A DNA stretch of 64,000 nt from Qipengyuania aquimaris (lineage in GTDB: Bacteria; Pseudomonadota; Alphaproteobacteria; Sphingomonadales; Sphingomonadaceae), in NCBI RefSeq assembly GCF_009827445.1, contig NZ_WTYI01000001.1:1516381-1580380 (forward strand), in the 5' to 3' direction. The notes beneath the pieces were generated by a model. That model saw only the letters and a program-made list of their open reading frames with translations. It was not told where the DNA came from and did no database searches. Shown one piece after another: positions 19,737 to 29,697 of this stretch (within the stretch, counting starts at the first letter, position 1; every line of letters starts with the position of its first letter). Both the position numbers and the translations under genes were made by a program.

Positions 19737-20090
19737 GTGAGCGAAGACGCACAGTATTCCCTGCCGGACGGTATCGTCGGACTGAAAGGTCCGGTGGATC
19801 GGCCTGCGCCCGGCACCCTGCCGCTCAGAGGCGACCTGGCGCATGTCGCGCTGGCAGGACGCTATCTGGCAGCGCATTATGTCGTTCCCGTGAAACGTGC
19901 GATCGGTGCCAGTGACGCCGTGCTGAAACTGGCCATGCGCGACGACGCTGACAATGGTTCTACGCTCGCCGCAAACCGCGAAATAGAACTGCTCGACGTG
20001 GCCGGCGACTGGGCCTGGATCACCGAAGGACCGGAAGGTCCGAGCGGGTATGTCCGCATGAACGCCCTCGCCCCCGACACCGGTGCATAG
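19737..20090 (+). CDS. SH3-like domain protein, function unknown
   Basis: A 117-residue protein of unknown role. The first half is unremarkable. Residues about 55-112 look like a bacterial SH3 domain: LKLAMRDDADNGSTLAANREIELLDVAGDWAWITEG-type strand pattern ending in GPSGYVRMNAL. No signal peptide or membrane segment is seen. The start is GTG at 19737. Its last eight bases overlap the GTG of argC, so it is probably coupled to arginine biosynthesis transcription, though a functional link is not implied. Confidence 0.7.
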   Translation: MSEDAQYSLPDGIVGLKGPVDRPAPGTLPLRGDLAHVALAGRYLAAHYVVPVKRAIGASDAVLKLAMRDDADNGSTLAANREIELLDVAGDWAWITEGPEGPSGYVRMNALAPDTGA

Positions 20091-21018
20091 GGTCTTCATC
20101 GACGGCGCTGCCGGGACCACCGGCCTGGAGATCGCCGCGCGTCTCGAAGGTCGCAGCGAATTCGATCTGATCACGCTTGGCGACGACAAACGCAAAGACG
20201 CCAATGCACGGCGTGAAGCACTGAACGAGGCTGATGTTGCGATCCTGTGCCTGCCGGACGATGCCGCGCGCGAAGCGGTGGGCCTCATCGATCCGGCTGG
20301 CGGCACCCGCGTCATCGACGCGTCCAGCGCGCATCGCACCGCCGAGGGCTGGTGTTACGGTTTCCCCGAACTCGTCGGCCGCGAGCGCGTTGCCGATGCG
20401 CGGCGGGTCAGCAATCCCGGTTGCTATCCGACCGGCTTCCTCGCGCTAGTCGCCCCGCTCGTGAAGCAGGGCCTGCTGCCTGCCGACTGGCCCTACGCCA
20501 TCAACGCGACGAGCGGATATTCCGGCGGCGGCAAGGCCATGATCGCGCAGTTCGAAGAGGAAGGCGCGCCTGCCTTGCAGAGCTATGGCTATTCCATGGC
20601 GCACAAGCATCGTCCCGAAATGAAAGCCCATGCCGGGCTAAAGCACGGAGTGATCTTCGCACCGTCCGTGGTCCCCGCCTACCGCGGCATGATCGTGGAA
20701 GTGCCCCTGCACCTCGGCGCAATGGAAGGCGATCCCACAGCCGACGCGCTGCGCGAGGCACTGCGCGAATTCTATGCCGACAGCGCGGTCGTCTCGGTGC
20801 GCGAGAGCGCCGGCGTCGACAAGCTCGTCCTGGAAAAGGATGCCACGCCATCGGATGCGATGGAGTTGTTCGTCTTCGGCAATGAAGGTGGCTGGCACGC
20901 ACGTCTCGTGGCGCGGCTGGACAACCTCGGCAAAGGTGCCAGCGGCGCCGCCGTGCAGAACCTGAACCTGCTGTGCGGCCTTCCTGAAACGGCGGGCCTG
21001 GCTCTTCCATCTGCCTAA
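20083..21018 (+). CDS. argC: N-acetyl-gamma-glutamyl-phosphate reductase ArgC
   Basis: NADP-dependent reductase of arginine biosynthesis. The 311-residue protein is the shorter form (type 2 family) rather than the roughly 340-residue form. FIDGAAGTTGLEIAARL is the nucleotide-binding start. The catalytic Cys114 lies in SNPGCYPTGF, and the AHKHRPEM and FAPSVVPAYRGM motifs follow. The start is GTG at 20083, overlapping the upstream SH3-like gene by eight bases; the conserved VFIDGAAGTTG begins four residues later. No other arg genes are in the window except argS. Confidence 0.94.
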   Translation: MHRVFIDGAAGTTGLEIAARLEGRSEFDLITLGDDKRKDANARREALNEADVAILCLPDDAAREAVGLIDPAGGTRVIDASSAHRTAEGWCYGFPELVGRERVADARRVSNPGCYPTGFLALVAPLVKQGLLPADWPYAINATSGYSGGGKAMIAQFEEEGAPALQSYGYSMAHKHRPEMKAHAGLKHGVIFAPSVVPAYRGMIVEVPLHLGAMEGDPTADALREALREFYADSAVVSVRESAGVDKLVLEKDATPSDAMELFVFGNEGGWHARLVARLDNLGKGASGAAVQNLNLLCGLPETAGLALPSA

Positions 21019-21558
<540 letters not shown>

Positions 21559-21617
21559 ATTTCAAACCGGCCCAACTGCCGGAACCAACACGAACTACCC
21601 CTACTGGAGGCAATCTA

Positions 21618-23027
21618 ATGGCAAATGCGAAGGACGTCCTGAAGCGTATCAAGGACGAGGAAATCGAATGGGTCGACCTGCGCTTCACGGACCCGAAGGG
21701 CAAATGGCAGCACCTCACCATGGTCGCCAAGACCCTCGACGAAGACCAGCTTGAAGACGGCCTCATGTTCGACGGTTCCTCGATCGCCGGCTGGAAGGTC
21801 ATCAACGAAAGCGACATGATCCTGAAACCCGACCTCGAACGCGTCTATGTCGACCCGTTCAGCGCCGAACCGATGCTGATCATGTTCTGCGATATCGTTG
21901 AGCCGTCGACCGGCGACTGGTACGCCCGCGACCCGCGCACGACTGCCAAGCGCGCCGAGAACTATCTCAAGTCGACCGGTATCGGTGACACCATCTACGT
22001 CGGTCCCGAAGCCGAATTCTTCATGTTCGACGATGTGCGTTTCGAAGACGGCTATGCCGGTTCGGGCTACGCGATCGACGACATCGAGCTGCCGACCAAT
22101 AGCGGCAAGGAATACGAGAGCGGCAACCTCGCGCACCGTCCGCGCGCCAAGGGCGGTTACTTCCCCGTCGCTCCGGTCGACAGCGCCGTCGACATCCGCG
22201 GCGAAATGGTCTCGACCATGATCGAAATGGGCCTCAACTGCGACAAGCACCACCATGAAGTGGCCGCAGCGCAGCACGAGCTCGGCCTCACCTTCGGCAC
22301 GCTCGTCGAAACCGCCGACCAGATGCAGATCTACAAGTATGTCGTGCACCAGGTCGCGCATATCTACGGCAAGACAGCGACTTTCATGCCCAAGCCCATC
22401 AAGGACGATAACGGCAGCGGTATGCACACGCACATGTCGATCTGGGACGGCGGCAAGCCGACCTTCGCAGGCAACCAGTACGGCGGCCTGTCAGAAGACT
22501 GCCTCTATTACATCGGCGGCGTCATCAAGCACGCCAAGGCGTTGAACGCCTTCACCAACCCGACAACCAACAGCTACAAGCGCCTGGTCCCGGGCTTCGA
22601 AGCGCCGGTCCTGCTGGCCTATTCGGCACGCAACCGTTCGGCATCCTGCCGCATTCCCTATGGCACGGGCGACAAGGCGAAGCGCGTCGAATTCCGCTTC
22701 CCCGACGCGATGGCGAACCCCTACCTTGCCTATGCAGCCCTGCTCATGGCCGGTCTCGACGGGATCACCAACAAGATCCACCCGGGTGAAGCGATGGACA
22801 AGAACCTGTACGACCTGCCGCCGGCGGAACTGGCTGAAGTGCCGACCGTCTGCGGATCCTTGCGCGAAGCTCTGGAAGCGCTTGAGGCCGATCACGACTT
22901 CCTGCTCAAGGGCGAAGTGTTCACCAAGGACCAGATCGAAGCTTACACCGAACTCAAGTGGGAAGAGGTGCTCCGCGTCGAAACCACGCCGTGCCCGGCC
23001 GAGTTCGACATGTATTACAGCGCCTGA
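21618..23027 (+). CDS. glnA: Glutamine synthetase, type I
   Basis: Dodecameric enzyme that assimilates ammonium into glutamine. The 469-residue length is the GSI norm. [11 protein letters not shown] is the N-terminal signature, the ATP region and KPI-like metal segments follow, and NRSASCRIP is the active-site loop. Tyr398 in KNLYDLPP is the adenylylation site, so activity is probably controlled by GlnE downstream of PII. The ribosome-binding site is strong (TGGAGG). It is followed by a good terminator at 23094. Confidence 0.97.
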   Translation: MANAKDVLKRIKDEEIEWVDLRFTDPKGKWQHLTMVAKTLDEDQLEDGLMFDGSSIAGWKVINESDMILKPDLERVYVDPFSAEPMLIMFCDIVEPSTGDWYARDPRTTAKRAENYLKSTGIGDTIYVGPEAEFFMFDDVRFEDGYAGSGYAIDDIELPTNSGKEYESGNLAHRPRAKGGYFPVAPVDSAVDIRGEMVSTMIEMGLNCDKHHHEVAAAQHELGLTFGTLVETADQMQIYKYVVHQVAHIYGKTATFMPKPIKDDNGSGMHTHMSIWDGGKPTFAGNQYGGLSEDCLYYIGGVIKHAKALNAFTNPTTNSYKRLVPGFEAPVLLAYSARNRSASCRIPYGTGDKAKRVEFRFPDAMANPYLAYAALLMAGLDGITNKIHPGEAMDKNLYDLPPAELAEVPTVCGSLREALEALEADHDFLLKGEVFTKDQIEAYTELKWEEVLRVETTPCPAEFDMYYSA

Positions 23028-23093
23028 TCACAAGACACGAAACCGTACATAAGCGCTTAATCAATAACGGTTATAGCGTCCCGATCACCGAGT

Positions 23094-23125
23094 GGGCGTC
23101 CGGAGCAATCCGGGCGCCCTTTTTT
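23094..23125 (+). terminator. Rho-independent terminator of glnB-glnA
   Basis: GGGCGTCCGGA, a four-base loop GCAA, then TCCGGGCGCCC, giving an 11-pair stem with one G-T pair, followed directly by six T residues. It lies 66 bases after the glnA stop. Confidence 0.9.
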
Positions 23126-23234
23126 GCATTTCTGGAAATGCCTTTGCGACCACGACGCTGCAACTCAGAGTTTTCCTACTGAACCCAAACGTGCCTAATC
23201 CATCTGCCTCCACAATCTGTGAGGTAAGAGCGAG

Positions 23235-23831
23235 ATGAACCGCAAATATATTTTCGATCACGTCCGCCGCATGCTCGGACGGGGCTTCCGGCAGGCAGAA
23301 GTCGATGCGCTCGATCGGGTGCTCGACGATGCAAGCGGATATTCTTCACAGGGCCGTGTTCCATCCGTTCCACTCTGTCGGATTGGCGAGGCAGGTATCC
23401 AACTCATCAAGCGTTTCGAAGGATGCGCCCGTTTGCGCCGCGATGGCCTTGTAGAAGCTTATCCCGATCCGGGGACCGGTGGTCCGCCCTGGACGATCGG
23501 TTGGGGCTCGACCGGTGCGGAAATCGGTCCGCAGACGGTCTGGTCTCAGGAACAGTGCGATGCCCGGCTTGAAGCGGATCTGAAGCTCTATGCATCCGAA
23601 GTCGCTGCGGCGATTGGCGATGCTCCGACGACACAGGGCCAATTCGATGCGCTTGTCAGCTTTCACTACAATACGGGGGCAATCCACCGCGCAACACTTG
23701 CCCGCCTGCACCGACAAGGACGGTACGAAGAGGCGGCGCTGGAGTTTGGCAGGTGGAAACACGCCGGTGGGCGAGTGATGAAAGGTCTGGTCCGCCGCCG
23801 CGCCGAGGAAGCAAGGCTCTATCGGACTTAA
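23235..23831 (+). CDS. Phage-type lysozyme (GH24 endolysin-like)
   Basis: Muramidase of the T4/P21 lysozyme family, 198 residues. The catalytic layout is E-D-T: Glu62 in IKRFEGC, Asp78 in YPDPG and Thr87 in WTIGWGST. FDALVSFHYNTGA and the LVRRRAEEARLY ending are typical of the family. A non-homologous 45-residue N-terminal extension precedes the domain. No Sec signal is obvious, so export would need a holin, a signal-anchor or lysis. No phage genes flank it. It is preceded by the glnA terminator, has its own AAGAGCGAG-type RBS, and stands alone on the transcript as far as can be seen. Confidence 0.9.
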   Translation: MNRKYIFDHVRRMLGRGFRQAEVDALDRVLDDASGYSSQGRVPSVPLCRIGEAGIQLIKRFEGCARLRRDGLVEAYPDPGTGGPPWTIGWGSTGAEIGPQTVWSQEQCDARLEADLKLYASEVAAAIGDAPTTQGQFDALVSFHYNTGAIHRATLARLHRQGRYEEAALEFGRWKHAGGRVMKGLVRRRAEEARLYRT

Positions 23832-23916
23832 GCTTACCGGCTTGAAACCTTGCTGAAAAATGAACCGGAACCGGATGGGCGGACGCTCCGTTAGTGAGGG
23901 CAAAGGAGATTAACAA

Positions 23917-24924
23917 ATGCGTATTTTGCTGGCAGGAGCAGCCGCTTTCGCGCTCGCCGCAAGCGGAGCCTACGCCCAAGGTAACGGTAAGGGTAACGGG
24001 AACGATCGCGGAGGCGGTAAGCCCGCGGCTGCCCAGAACAAGGGCGGCGGCAATGCAAAGGCTGATCGTGGACCACAGCGGCAGCAGGCCCTTGGGAATG
24101 GAAACGGAAATGCGAAGGCCGACCGTGGCCCCGATCGCCGTCCGGTCCAGACCGCCAATTCCAACCGCGGCAACGGAAATGGAAACGGCAACCGCAATGC
24201 CGTTCGCGGCAATGACCAAGGCAATGATTACAAGCGGAACGGCAACTCCGTGCGATACAGTGATCGCGGCAACGACAACCGCGATGTCCGCATCGCATAC
24301 GATGGCCGCGGCTTCTGGCTCGAGCGCGAGCAACGCAACCGCGGCCTGGTCGATGGGTGTCCCCCCGGCCTCGCGAAGAAGCGTAACGGCTGCAACCCGC
24401 CAGGACAGGTCAAGGATGACTACCGCCGCAGCCTGTTCGGCAACGAATATCGCCCGAGCCTTTTCGGCCTGAGCAATTACGGTCGCGGCGATTATTATTA
24501 CCGGGACGGTTATCTCGTGCGGTACGGCGACAGCGGCATTTCCGGCTGGCTGCCGCTGCTCGGCGGCGCGCTGGGGATCGGGAATGTCTGGCCCAGCGGT
24601 TACGCCAGCTACGATGTGCCCGACTATTACGTCGACTACTACGGCCTCGGCAGTCGCGATCACTATCGCTATGCCGATAATGTGATCTACCGTGTCGATC
24701 CGGAAGACGCGGCAATTATGTCGGTTGCCGCTTTGATTACCGGAGACGAATTCAGCGTGGGCCAGCCCATCCCTCGCGGTTACGACGTCTACAACGTGCC
24801 CGCGCCCTATCGCGATCGCTATTACGACACGCCTGACGCGATGTACCGCTATTCCGATGGCTATGTGTATCGGGTCGATCCCGAAACCCGGCTTGTCGCT
24901 GCCGCCATCGATTTGCTCACCTGA
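23917..24924 (+). CDS. Secreted Gly/Asn-rich protein with C-terminal YR.VDPE repeats
   Basis: 335-residue exported protein that I cannot assign to a known function. A clear signal peptide (MRILLAGAAAFALAASGAYA) is followed by about 100 residues of Gly/Asn/Arg/Lys low complexity. This region includes two copies of GNAKADRGP. The central part (YDGRGFWLEREQRNRGLVDGCPPGLAKKRNGCNPPGQ) has two cysteines. The C-terminal half is Tyr-rich and carries repeats of the type YRY-DG-VYRVDPE near 248, 310 and, more weakly, 191. Some resemble RcnB-like tails. The following fasciclin lipoprotein gene starts 13 bases later, so the pair is probably cotranscribed and works in the envelope. Confidence 0.8.
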   Translation: MRILLAGAAAFALAASGAYAQGNGKGNGNDRGGGKPAAAQNKGGGNAKADRGPQRQQALGNGNGNAKADRGPDRRPVQTANSNRGNGNGNGNRNAVRGNDQGNDYKRNGNSVRYSDRGNDNRDVRIAYDGRGFWLEREQRNRGLVDGCPPGLAKKRNGCNPPGQVKDDYRRSLFGNEYRPSLFGLSNYGRGDYYYRDGYLVRYGDSGISGWLPLLGGALGIGNVWPSGYASYDVPDYYVDYYGLGSRDHYRYADNVIYRVDPEDAAIMSVAALITGDEFSVGQPIPRGYDVYNVPAPYRDRYYDTPDAMYRYSDGYVYRVDPETRLVAAAIDLLT

Positions 24925-24937
24925 GGGACCTGAACCA

Positions 24938-25501
24938 ATGACGAAGATACGAAACCGCTTCGCCCTTTCGCTCGCCCTCAGTGGACTGGTCTTGCTGCCG
25001 GCCTGTGGCGAAACCAGCGGCGAAACCGCTACTGACGGCGCGACCCATTCGAACGGTAGCCAGACCATGGCTGCAACCCTGGGTGCGGCCTCCGATTTGT
25101 CGACGATCAACCAAGCCTTTGTCAGCTCCGACCTGATGGGCGTTTTCGACGGAGTTGGAAGCTACACATTGCTCGCTCCCCGAGACGAGGCCTTCGAAGC
25201 CTTGGGCGACGCTGGGGAACAGTTGATGACTGAAGAGCAGCGTCCATTGCTCGTCGGATTGCTACGCGATCATATGCTGCCTGGCTACCTGCGTCCGGAG
25301 GACATTCTCTCTGCGATCGAGAGCCAAGGAGGCGAAGTTACCGTCACCACGATGGGTGGCAGTGATGTCGTGTTCAGCAGCGAGGGCGACACTCTCACCG
25401 TGACGCGTGATGACGGGACAAGCGCCACCTTCATCGGAAATGCGGAAGCAGCCACCAACGGGGTGATTATCCCGATCGACGGCGTCCTCGCTCCTCAGTA
25501 G
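24938..25501 (+). CDS. Fasciclin-domain lipoprotein
   Basis: 187-residue surface or periplasmic adhesion-type protein. The signal ends in LLPACG (lipid on Cys23), followed by a Ser/Thr/Gly linker and one FAS1 domain from about 50 to the end. The two FAS1 motifs are GSYTLLAPRDEAFEAL (H1) and NGVIIPIDGVLAP (H2). The ATG at 24938 begins the signal peptide; an overlapping longer frame was rejected. It is coupled by a 13-base spacer to the Gly/Asn-rich secreted protein. The last seven bases overlap the convergent tamB gene. Confidence 0.9.
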   Translation: MTKIRNRFALSLALSGLVLLPACGETSGETATDGATHSNGSQTMAATLGAASDLSTINQAFVSSDLMGVFDGVGSYTLLAPRDEAFEALGDAGEQLMTEEQRPLLVGLLRDHMLPGYLRPEDILSAIESQGGEVTVTTMGGSDVVFSSEGDTLTVTRDDGTSATFIGNAEAATNGVIIPIDGVLAPQ

Positions 25502-28500
25502 TCGCGGCTAACCTCGGCGACCACGCTGTCGCGCCCGATGGTCGAGACGCTTGCCAGAAGAGAAAGCCAACTGGTGACGCGGAATTCCAGCTGCGTCGCG
25601 CTATAGCCCCGTCCGTCGGTGATGATCTCGACGTAGAAACGTCGTCCGATGTTCTTGCCGAGAGCGACACCGGTTCCTCGGCCCAGCGCGGCGTCAGCGC
25701 CCACGATGCGCAACCGGTCGAGGCCGATTGCCGAGCGCAGCTGGTTGATCGGGTCCATCCCGCCCCCGCCGCGCAGGCTGGCAACAGCCGCGCCGAGCTG
25801 CAGTGCGTCGGTGGCGGAAAGGGACGTGATGGATCCGCCGAACAGCAGGCGTGCGAGGATTTCCTCCTCAGGAAGTGCCGGATCGGAATTGAAGGCAACT
25901 TCCGGCTGTGTCGCGCTGCCCGTGATCGTGACAATGACGTTGACGCCGTTCGCTTCCGTCTCGGCGCGTATGTCGAGGCGCGGATCGACCGGCACGTTTT
26001 CATCGAAGTCGATTTCGCCGCGGGTTAGTTCAAACCGGGTCCCGGCGAACGTATAGTCTCCGCGCACGACTTCCGCACTTCCGCCTATCCGGGGATCGTC
26101 AGTCGTGCCGCGCAAGATGATGTCCGCGCCCCACTCGCTATCGAGGCCCATCCCGTCAACGTCGATCCTGCTGTCGGCCTCGGCATCGATTAGATAGCGC
26201 CATGGCCTCGATGCTGCCACCCGGCGTCGCCGGTCTGCAGGCAGGTTCACTTCGCGCGTGCTGATGCGCGGCAGACGCAGATCATCGCTTGCAGTGCCCA
26301 GTTTCCAGCTCGCCCGGTTCACCCGCACCCGCCCCGCGATGATCCCGCCCAGGCCATTGGAAACAATGCGAAGTGGACCGGTAATCGTTGCGGACAGCCC
26401 GTTTGCGTCAAGCAATTGGGCATTATCGGCGGCCGCCCGCAAATCGAGTGACGGACCCCGGATTTCGACAAACCTGCCCTCGACACGTTCGCCCAAGCCT
26501 TCAAGATCGACCGTTCCACTGCCTGAAACGCGTCCGCCATTGGCCGTCGTCCCGGCGAAGCTCCTCAACCGCAATAGCGACCCGGCGAACGCCCCGCGCA
26601 TTTCTACATCGCGGATGTCCGTCCCGGAAAGCGAGCTGCGCACGCGCAGGCTGTCGCTGTTCACTGTTCCCCTCACACGTGGCTCTGCAAGGGAGCCTGT
26701 CGCGTTAGCCGCGATCGACACGGGCCCGGTGAGATCGAATGCGTCGATTGCGGCCAGTCTCCACAGGCTTTCGGCAGCACCTTGGAAACGCATCTGGCCA
26801 TCGAGCCGCCCCGCTCGCAGCCGCTGGGTGATGTCGCCTTGCGCCGGGAGGTTCGTAATCAGCGCCTGAATACGGCCGCGCTGGATGTCCTCATTTTCCA
26901 AGGTCGCTCTCGCCTGAAAGCGGTCGGTCCCAAGCCGCGCGACGAGTGCCAAATCCATCGGCTTTGATGAAAGCACAAGTCCCGAGCGCGTCAAATTGTC
27001 GACCTTCACTCGCGCCAGTCCGGTCGGTAAGGCACCCTTTGGACTACTGTATTCGACAGTCCCAGAGATAGTGCCTCCCAGTCCAAGGTCCGACATTGCG
27101 ACATCGGCCAGCGAGAGCGGCATTCGGGCAAGCTTGAGGTCAACCGCAAGATTGCCGCCGCCAAACTGGCCCGAAGCGATCGCACCCCCTTCGCCGTAAG
27201 AAAGCTGGGTCGGAGCCAAGATCCAGCCACCGTCTTCCTGTGCCGTCAGAACGGCGCGGCGAGGCATATCGATCGAGCGACCCGCGAATTCGCCCTGCGC
27301 CGCGACCGCAATCCGTTCAGGCCGGAAACGTGCATTGAGGTCGAGTGCAAAGCGTACTCCTCGCTGCCCGGTGATACGTGCATCGACGCTGCCAACCCCG
27401 TTTTCCACCTCACCCTGCGCCGCCAGCCTCGCGATAAAGATGTTTCCGTATTGCAGGCCCTGCGCATTTGCCGATCCGCTGAAATTGGTGGTTCCTGCGC
27501 CAATCAATCCTTCGCCATCGACATTGGCGCGCGCGATCGTGATGGGCGTATCACCGCCGAAACTGGCATTGCGCGCTGTGACATCGAGATCGACGAACTG
27601 CTGGTCGCCGCGCGGCGCGAGTCCGATAGTGCCGGACAGCCCGCCGCCCGAGAGATTCAAGACGCCGTCCGCACCGCCTTCGGCCAGGGTAAGGCTGCCA
27701 TCGACCGAAGTGTCGGACAGGGTCAGTCGCTCGACGTCGATACGGGTCGGACCATCGGCGGGCGCAAACAATGCGAGCGTGCCGTCGAACGGACCGAGGA
27801 CCGAACCGCCCCGAGTGTCGATAGCGAACCCTTCTGTGGTCGGCGCGATGGCGACACGAACGTCCTCCAGCCCTGTGAGCGGACGCGCGAACACGAGCTC
27901 GGCAGTCGGTCCGTCATCGGCGATGCTAGCCTCGACCGTGAAGTCGCCATATTCTGTATGCGTGCCTGTGCCGGCCAGCTGCGTGGTCCCTTGGGCTATG
28001 GACCCGTCGAGCTCCATCCGCAGCTTCTCTGCGTTGACCCGCATCGTCCGGAATTCGAGCGCAGACCCGCTGCCCGTTGCTATGCCGCCACGCACACGGA
28101 TCGCGCTTCCGGCGAGATTGGCCAAGGTGTCGTTGGTCACCGGCGCGACACGCGCATCCAGCTCCGCACCGAGACGCCATCCCGAAGGCAGGAGGTCGAA
28201 ATCGATCATGGCGGTGCCGCCGGCCCTTCCGACATTGTCCAGCGGGAGCCCGTTGGCTCGTACAGGGCCGCGAAGCTGGTATCGACCGGCGGCAAGATCG
28301 CCTCTTAGAGCGAGGTTGGCGGCAAGACCCTGGAATGCGACCCGCAAGTCGTCCCCAGTCAAACGGTCACCTGCCAACTGGATGCGGCCCCTGAGGTCGC
28401 CGTTCACCAAGCGCGGATCGACAAGCGCATTTCCAGTCGAAACGCGGTCGACGCTGGCCGATAATGGTAACGTCCAGGTGCTGCCGTCGAAGCGGGCCGT

Positions 28501-29697
28501 GCCTTGCTGCGTGAGCCCGGTCAGCCGCGTTCCTCCTGAAACTAGCGCCCCCACACGCAAGTCATGGGCTATGTCCAGGTCGCTGAATGCACCGTTTAAC
28601 GTGGCAGTGGCCGTCGTATTCTCGAGCCTCAGGCTCTCCCCGAAGAGCGCTGGGTCGCGCAATCGAGCGGATACATCGTAGTCGCCCAGCCTATTCTCGG
28701 CGAGGTCGATGAGGCCTTCGCCATCGAGGTAGATTCCCCGACCCGATACGATCGTGCGCCCGTCGAACGCACGATTATCGATAGTCACGCGAGAGCTCAG
28801 CGCAACATCGTCGCCAAGTGCATCGGCAGGGATACCCTCGAGAAAATTCGAGGGGTCGATCTTGCCCAGCAGGCCGAAGGTACCTTCGCGGTTCGACAGC
28901 TTGAGAGCAGCCACGCGTTCGCCTTCGCTTTGGGCGTAAAGGTATCCGTTCCATGCAGACCAGGTGCCATCTCCGCTGATCCTGGCCTCGTAAGGAGCAG
29001 AAAGGCCAAGCAGGGAGGCGATGGCGCCTTCTGCGGATGCGGAGAGATCGGCCTCGATATCGAAATTGTCGCCGTCAGGTTCCGCGTCGATCAGGACTGC
29101 AAGCTTGTCAGACTGTCCCAGGCGGGCATTGCCGTCCACGAAGAGGCGACGGTCCTCAACCTGCACTTGTGCTGTGAGGTCGACGCGTTGCGCCTCGTCA
29201 CCGGCGATGCCTGGCGCCAGCATGAGATTGTCGATCTCGAGCTCGTCGATCGCAATATCGAAGCCCGGCAGTATCGGGCCCTCCTCTTCGCTCGGGAGGA
29301 ATTCCGGCAAGCGCGCCAGGGTCGCACGCCGCGCCACGAAGCTGTCGATGTCGAGCCGGTTGTTGAGCCAGCCTCGCGGGTCCCAGTCCACTTCCGCCCT
29401 CGGGATCGTCAGGAATACGCCTTGGGGATCGGACAGACGGACGTCGTGAAGGACCGCTTCGCCATAGATATTCCCGTCGATCCGGCCGATGGAAATGTTG
29501 AGCCCGTTCGGGAAGGTTTGCCGTGCAATCCGGTCGGCGAGGAAACGTTCGCCGATGGGAGTGTTCAGGATGACCAGCGCCCCAGCGATGAGGAGCACAA
29601 GAGCGCCGAGAAGGCCGAGCACCCACTTTCCCGCACGCCCGAACCGCGAGCGGCGCTTCTGCGGGCTGGCCTCGGCCTGGGTTTCCACGTCCGACAT
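25495..29697 (-). CDS. tamB: Translocation and assembly module protein TamB
   Basis: Very large inner-membrane-anchored protein (1400 residues) that spans the periplasm and works with TamA in outer-membrane protein assembly and lipid transport. There is one N-terminal membrane helix (about 24-44). A long beta-helical, AsmA-like body of repeated short strands follows. The conserved TamB C-terminal domain (DUF490) starts at about 1050 and contains FDENVPVDPRLDI and LARLLFGGSI; the end is in EVSRDY. It shares one base with the tamA stop (TGATG), so translation is probably coupled. The 3' end overlaps the fasciclin gene. Confidence 0.94.
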   Translation of the reverse strand: MSDVETQAEASPQKRRSRFGRAGKWVLGLLGALVLLIAGALVILNTPIGERFLADRIARQTFPNGLNISIGRIDGNIYGEAVLHDVRLSDPQGVFLTIPRAEVDWDPRGWLNNRLDIDSFVARRATLARLPEFLPSEEEGPILPGFDIAIDELEIDNLMLAPGIAGDEAQRVDLTAQVQVEDRRLFVDGNARLGQSDKLAVLIDAEPDGDNFDIEADLSASAEGAIASLLGLSAPYEARISGDGTWSAWNGYLYAQSEGERVAALKLSNREGTFGLLGKIDPSNFLEGIPADALGDDVALSSRVTIDNRAFDGRTIVSGRGIYLDGEGLIDLAENRLGDYDVSARLRDPALFGESLRLENTTATATLNGAFSDLDIAHDLRVGALVSGGTRLTGLTQQGTARFDGSTWTLPLSASVDRVSTGNALVDPRLVNGDLRGRIQLAGDRLTGDDLRVAFQGLAANLALRGDLAAGRYQLRGPVRANGLPLDNVGRAGGTAMIDFDLLPSGWRLGAELDARVAPVTNDTLANLAGSAIRVRGGIATGSGSALEFRTMRVNAEKLRMELDGSIAQGTTQLAGTGTHTEYGDFTVEASIADDGPTAELVFARPLTGLEDVRVAIAPTTEGFAIDTRGGSVLGPFDGTLALFAPADGPTRIDVERLTLSDTSVDGSLTLAEGGADGVLNLSGGGLSGTIGLAPRGDQQFVDLDVTARNASFGGDTPITIARANVDGEGLIGAGTTNFSGSANAQGLQYGNIFIARLAAQGEVENGVGSVDARITGQRGVRFALDLNARFRPERIAVAAQGEFAGRSIDMPRRAVLTAQEDGGWILAPTQLSYGEGGAIASGQFGGGNLAVDLKLARMPLSLADVAMSDLGLGGTISGTVEYSSPKGALPTGLARVKVDNLTRSGLVLSSKPMDLALVARLGTDRFQARATLENEDIQRGRIQALITNLPAQGDITQRLRAGRLDGQMRFQGAAESLWRLAAIDAFDLTGPVSIAANATGSLAEPRVRGTVNSDSLRVRSSLSGTDIRDVEMRGAFAGSLLRLRSFAGTTANGGRVSGSGTVDLEGLGERVEGRFVEIRGPSLDLRAAADNAQLLDANGLSATITGPLRIVSNGLGGIIAGRVRVNRASWKLGTASDDLRLPRISTREVNLPADRRRRVAASRPWRYLIDAEADSRIDVDGMGLDSEWGADIILRGTTDDPRIGGSAEVVRGDYTFAGTRFELTRGEIDFDENVPVDPRLDIRAETEANGVNVIVTITGSATQPEVAFNSDPALPEEEILARLLFGGSITSLSATDALQLGAAVASLRGGGGMDPINQLRSAIGLDRLRIVGADAALGRGTGVALGKNIGRRFYVEIITDGRGYSATQLEFRVTSWLSLLASVSTIGRDSVVAEVSRDY

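Noticed and set aside
23656..25110. 484-codon frame antisense to the Gly/Asn-rich protein
   Set aside because: The sense frame has a signal peptide, RBS and downstream partner; the antisense reads as Val/Ala/Ile repeats from complementing Asn/Gly codons.
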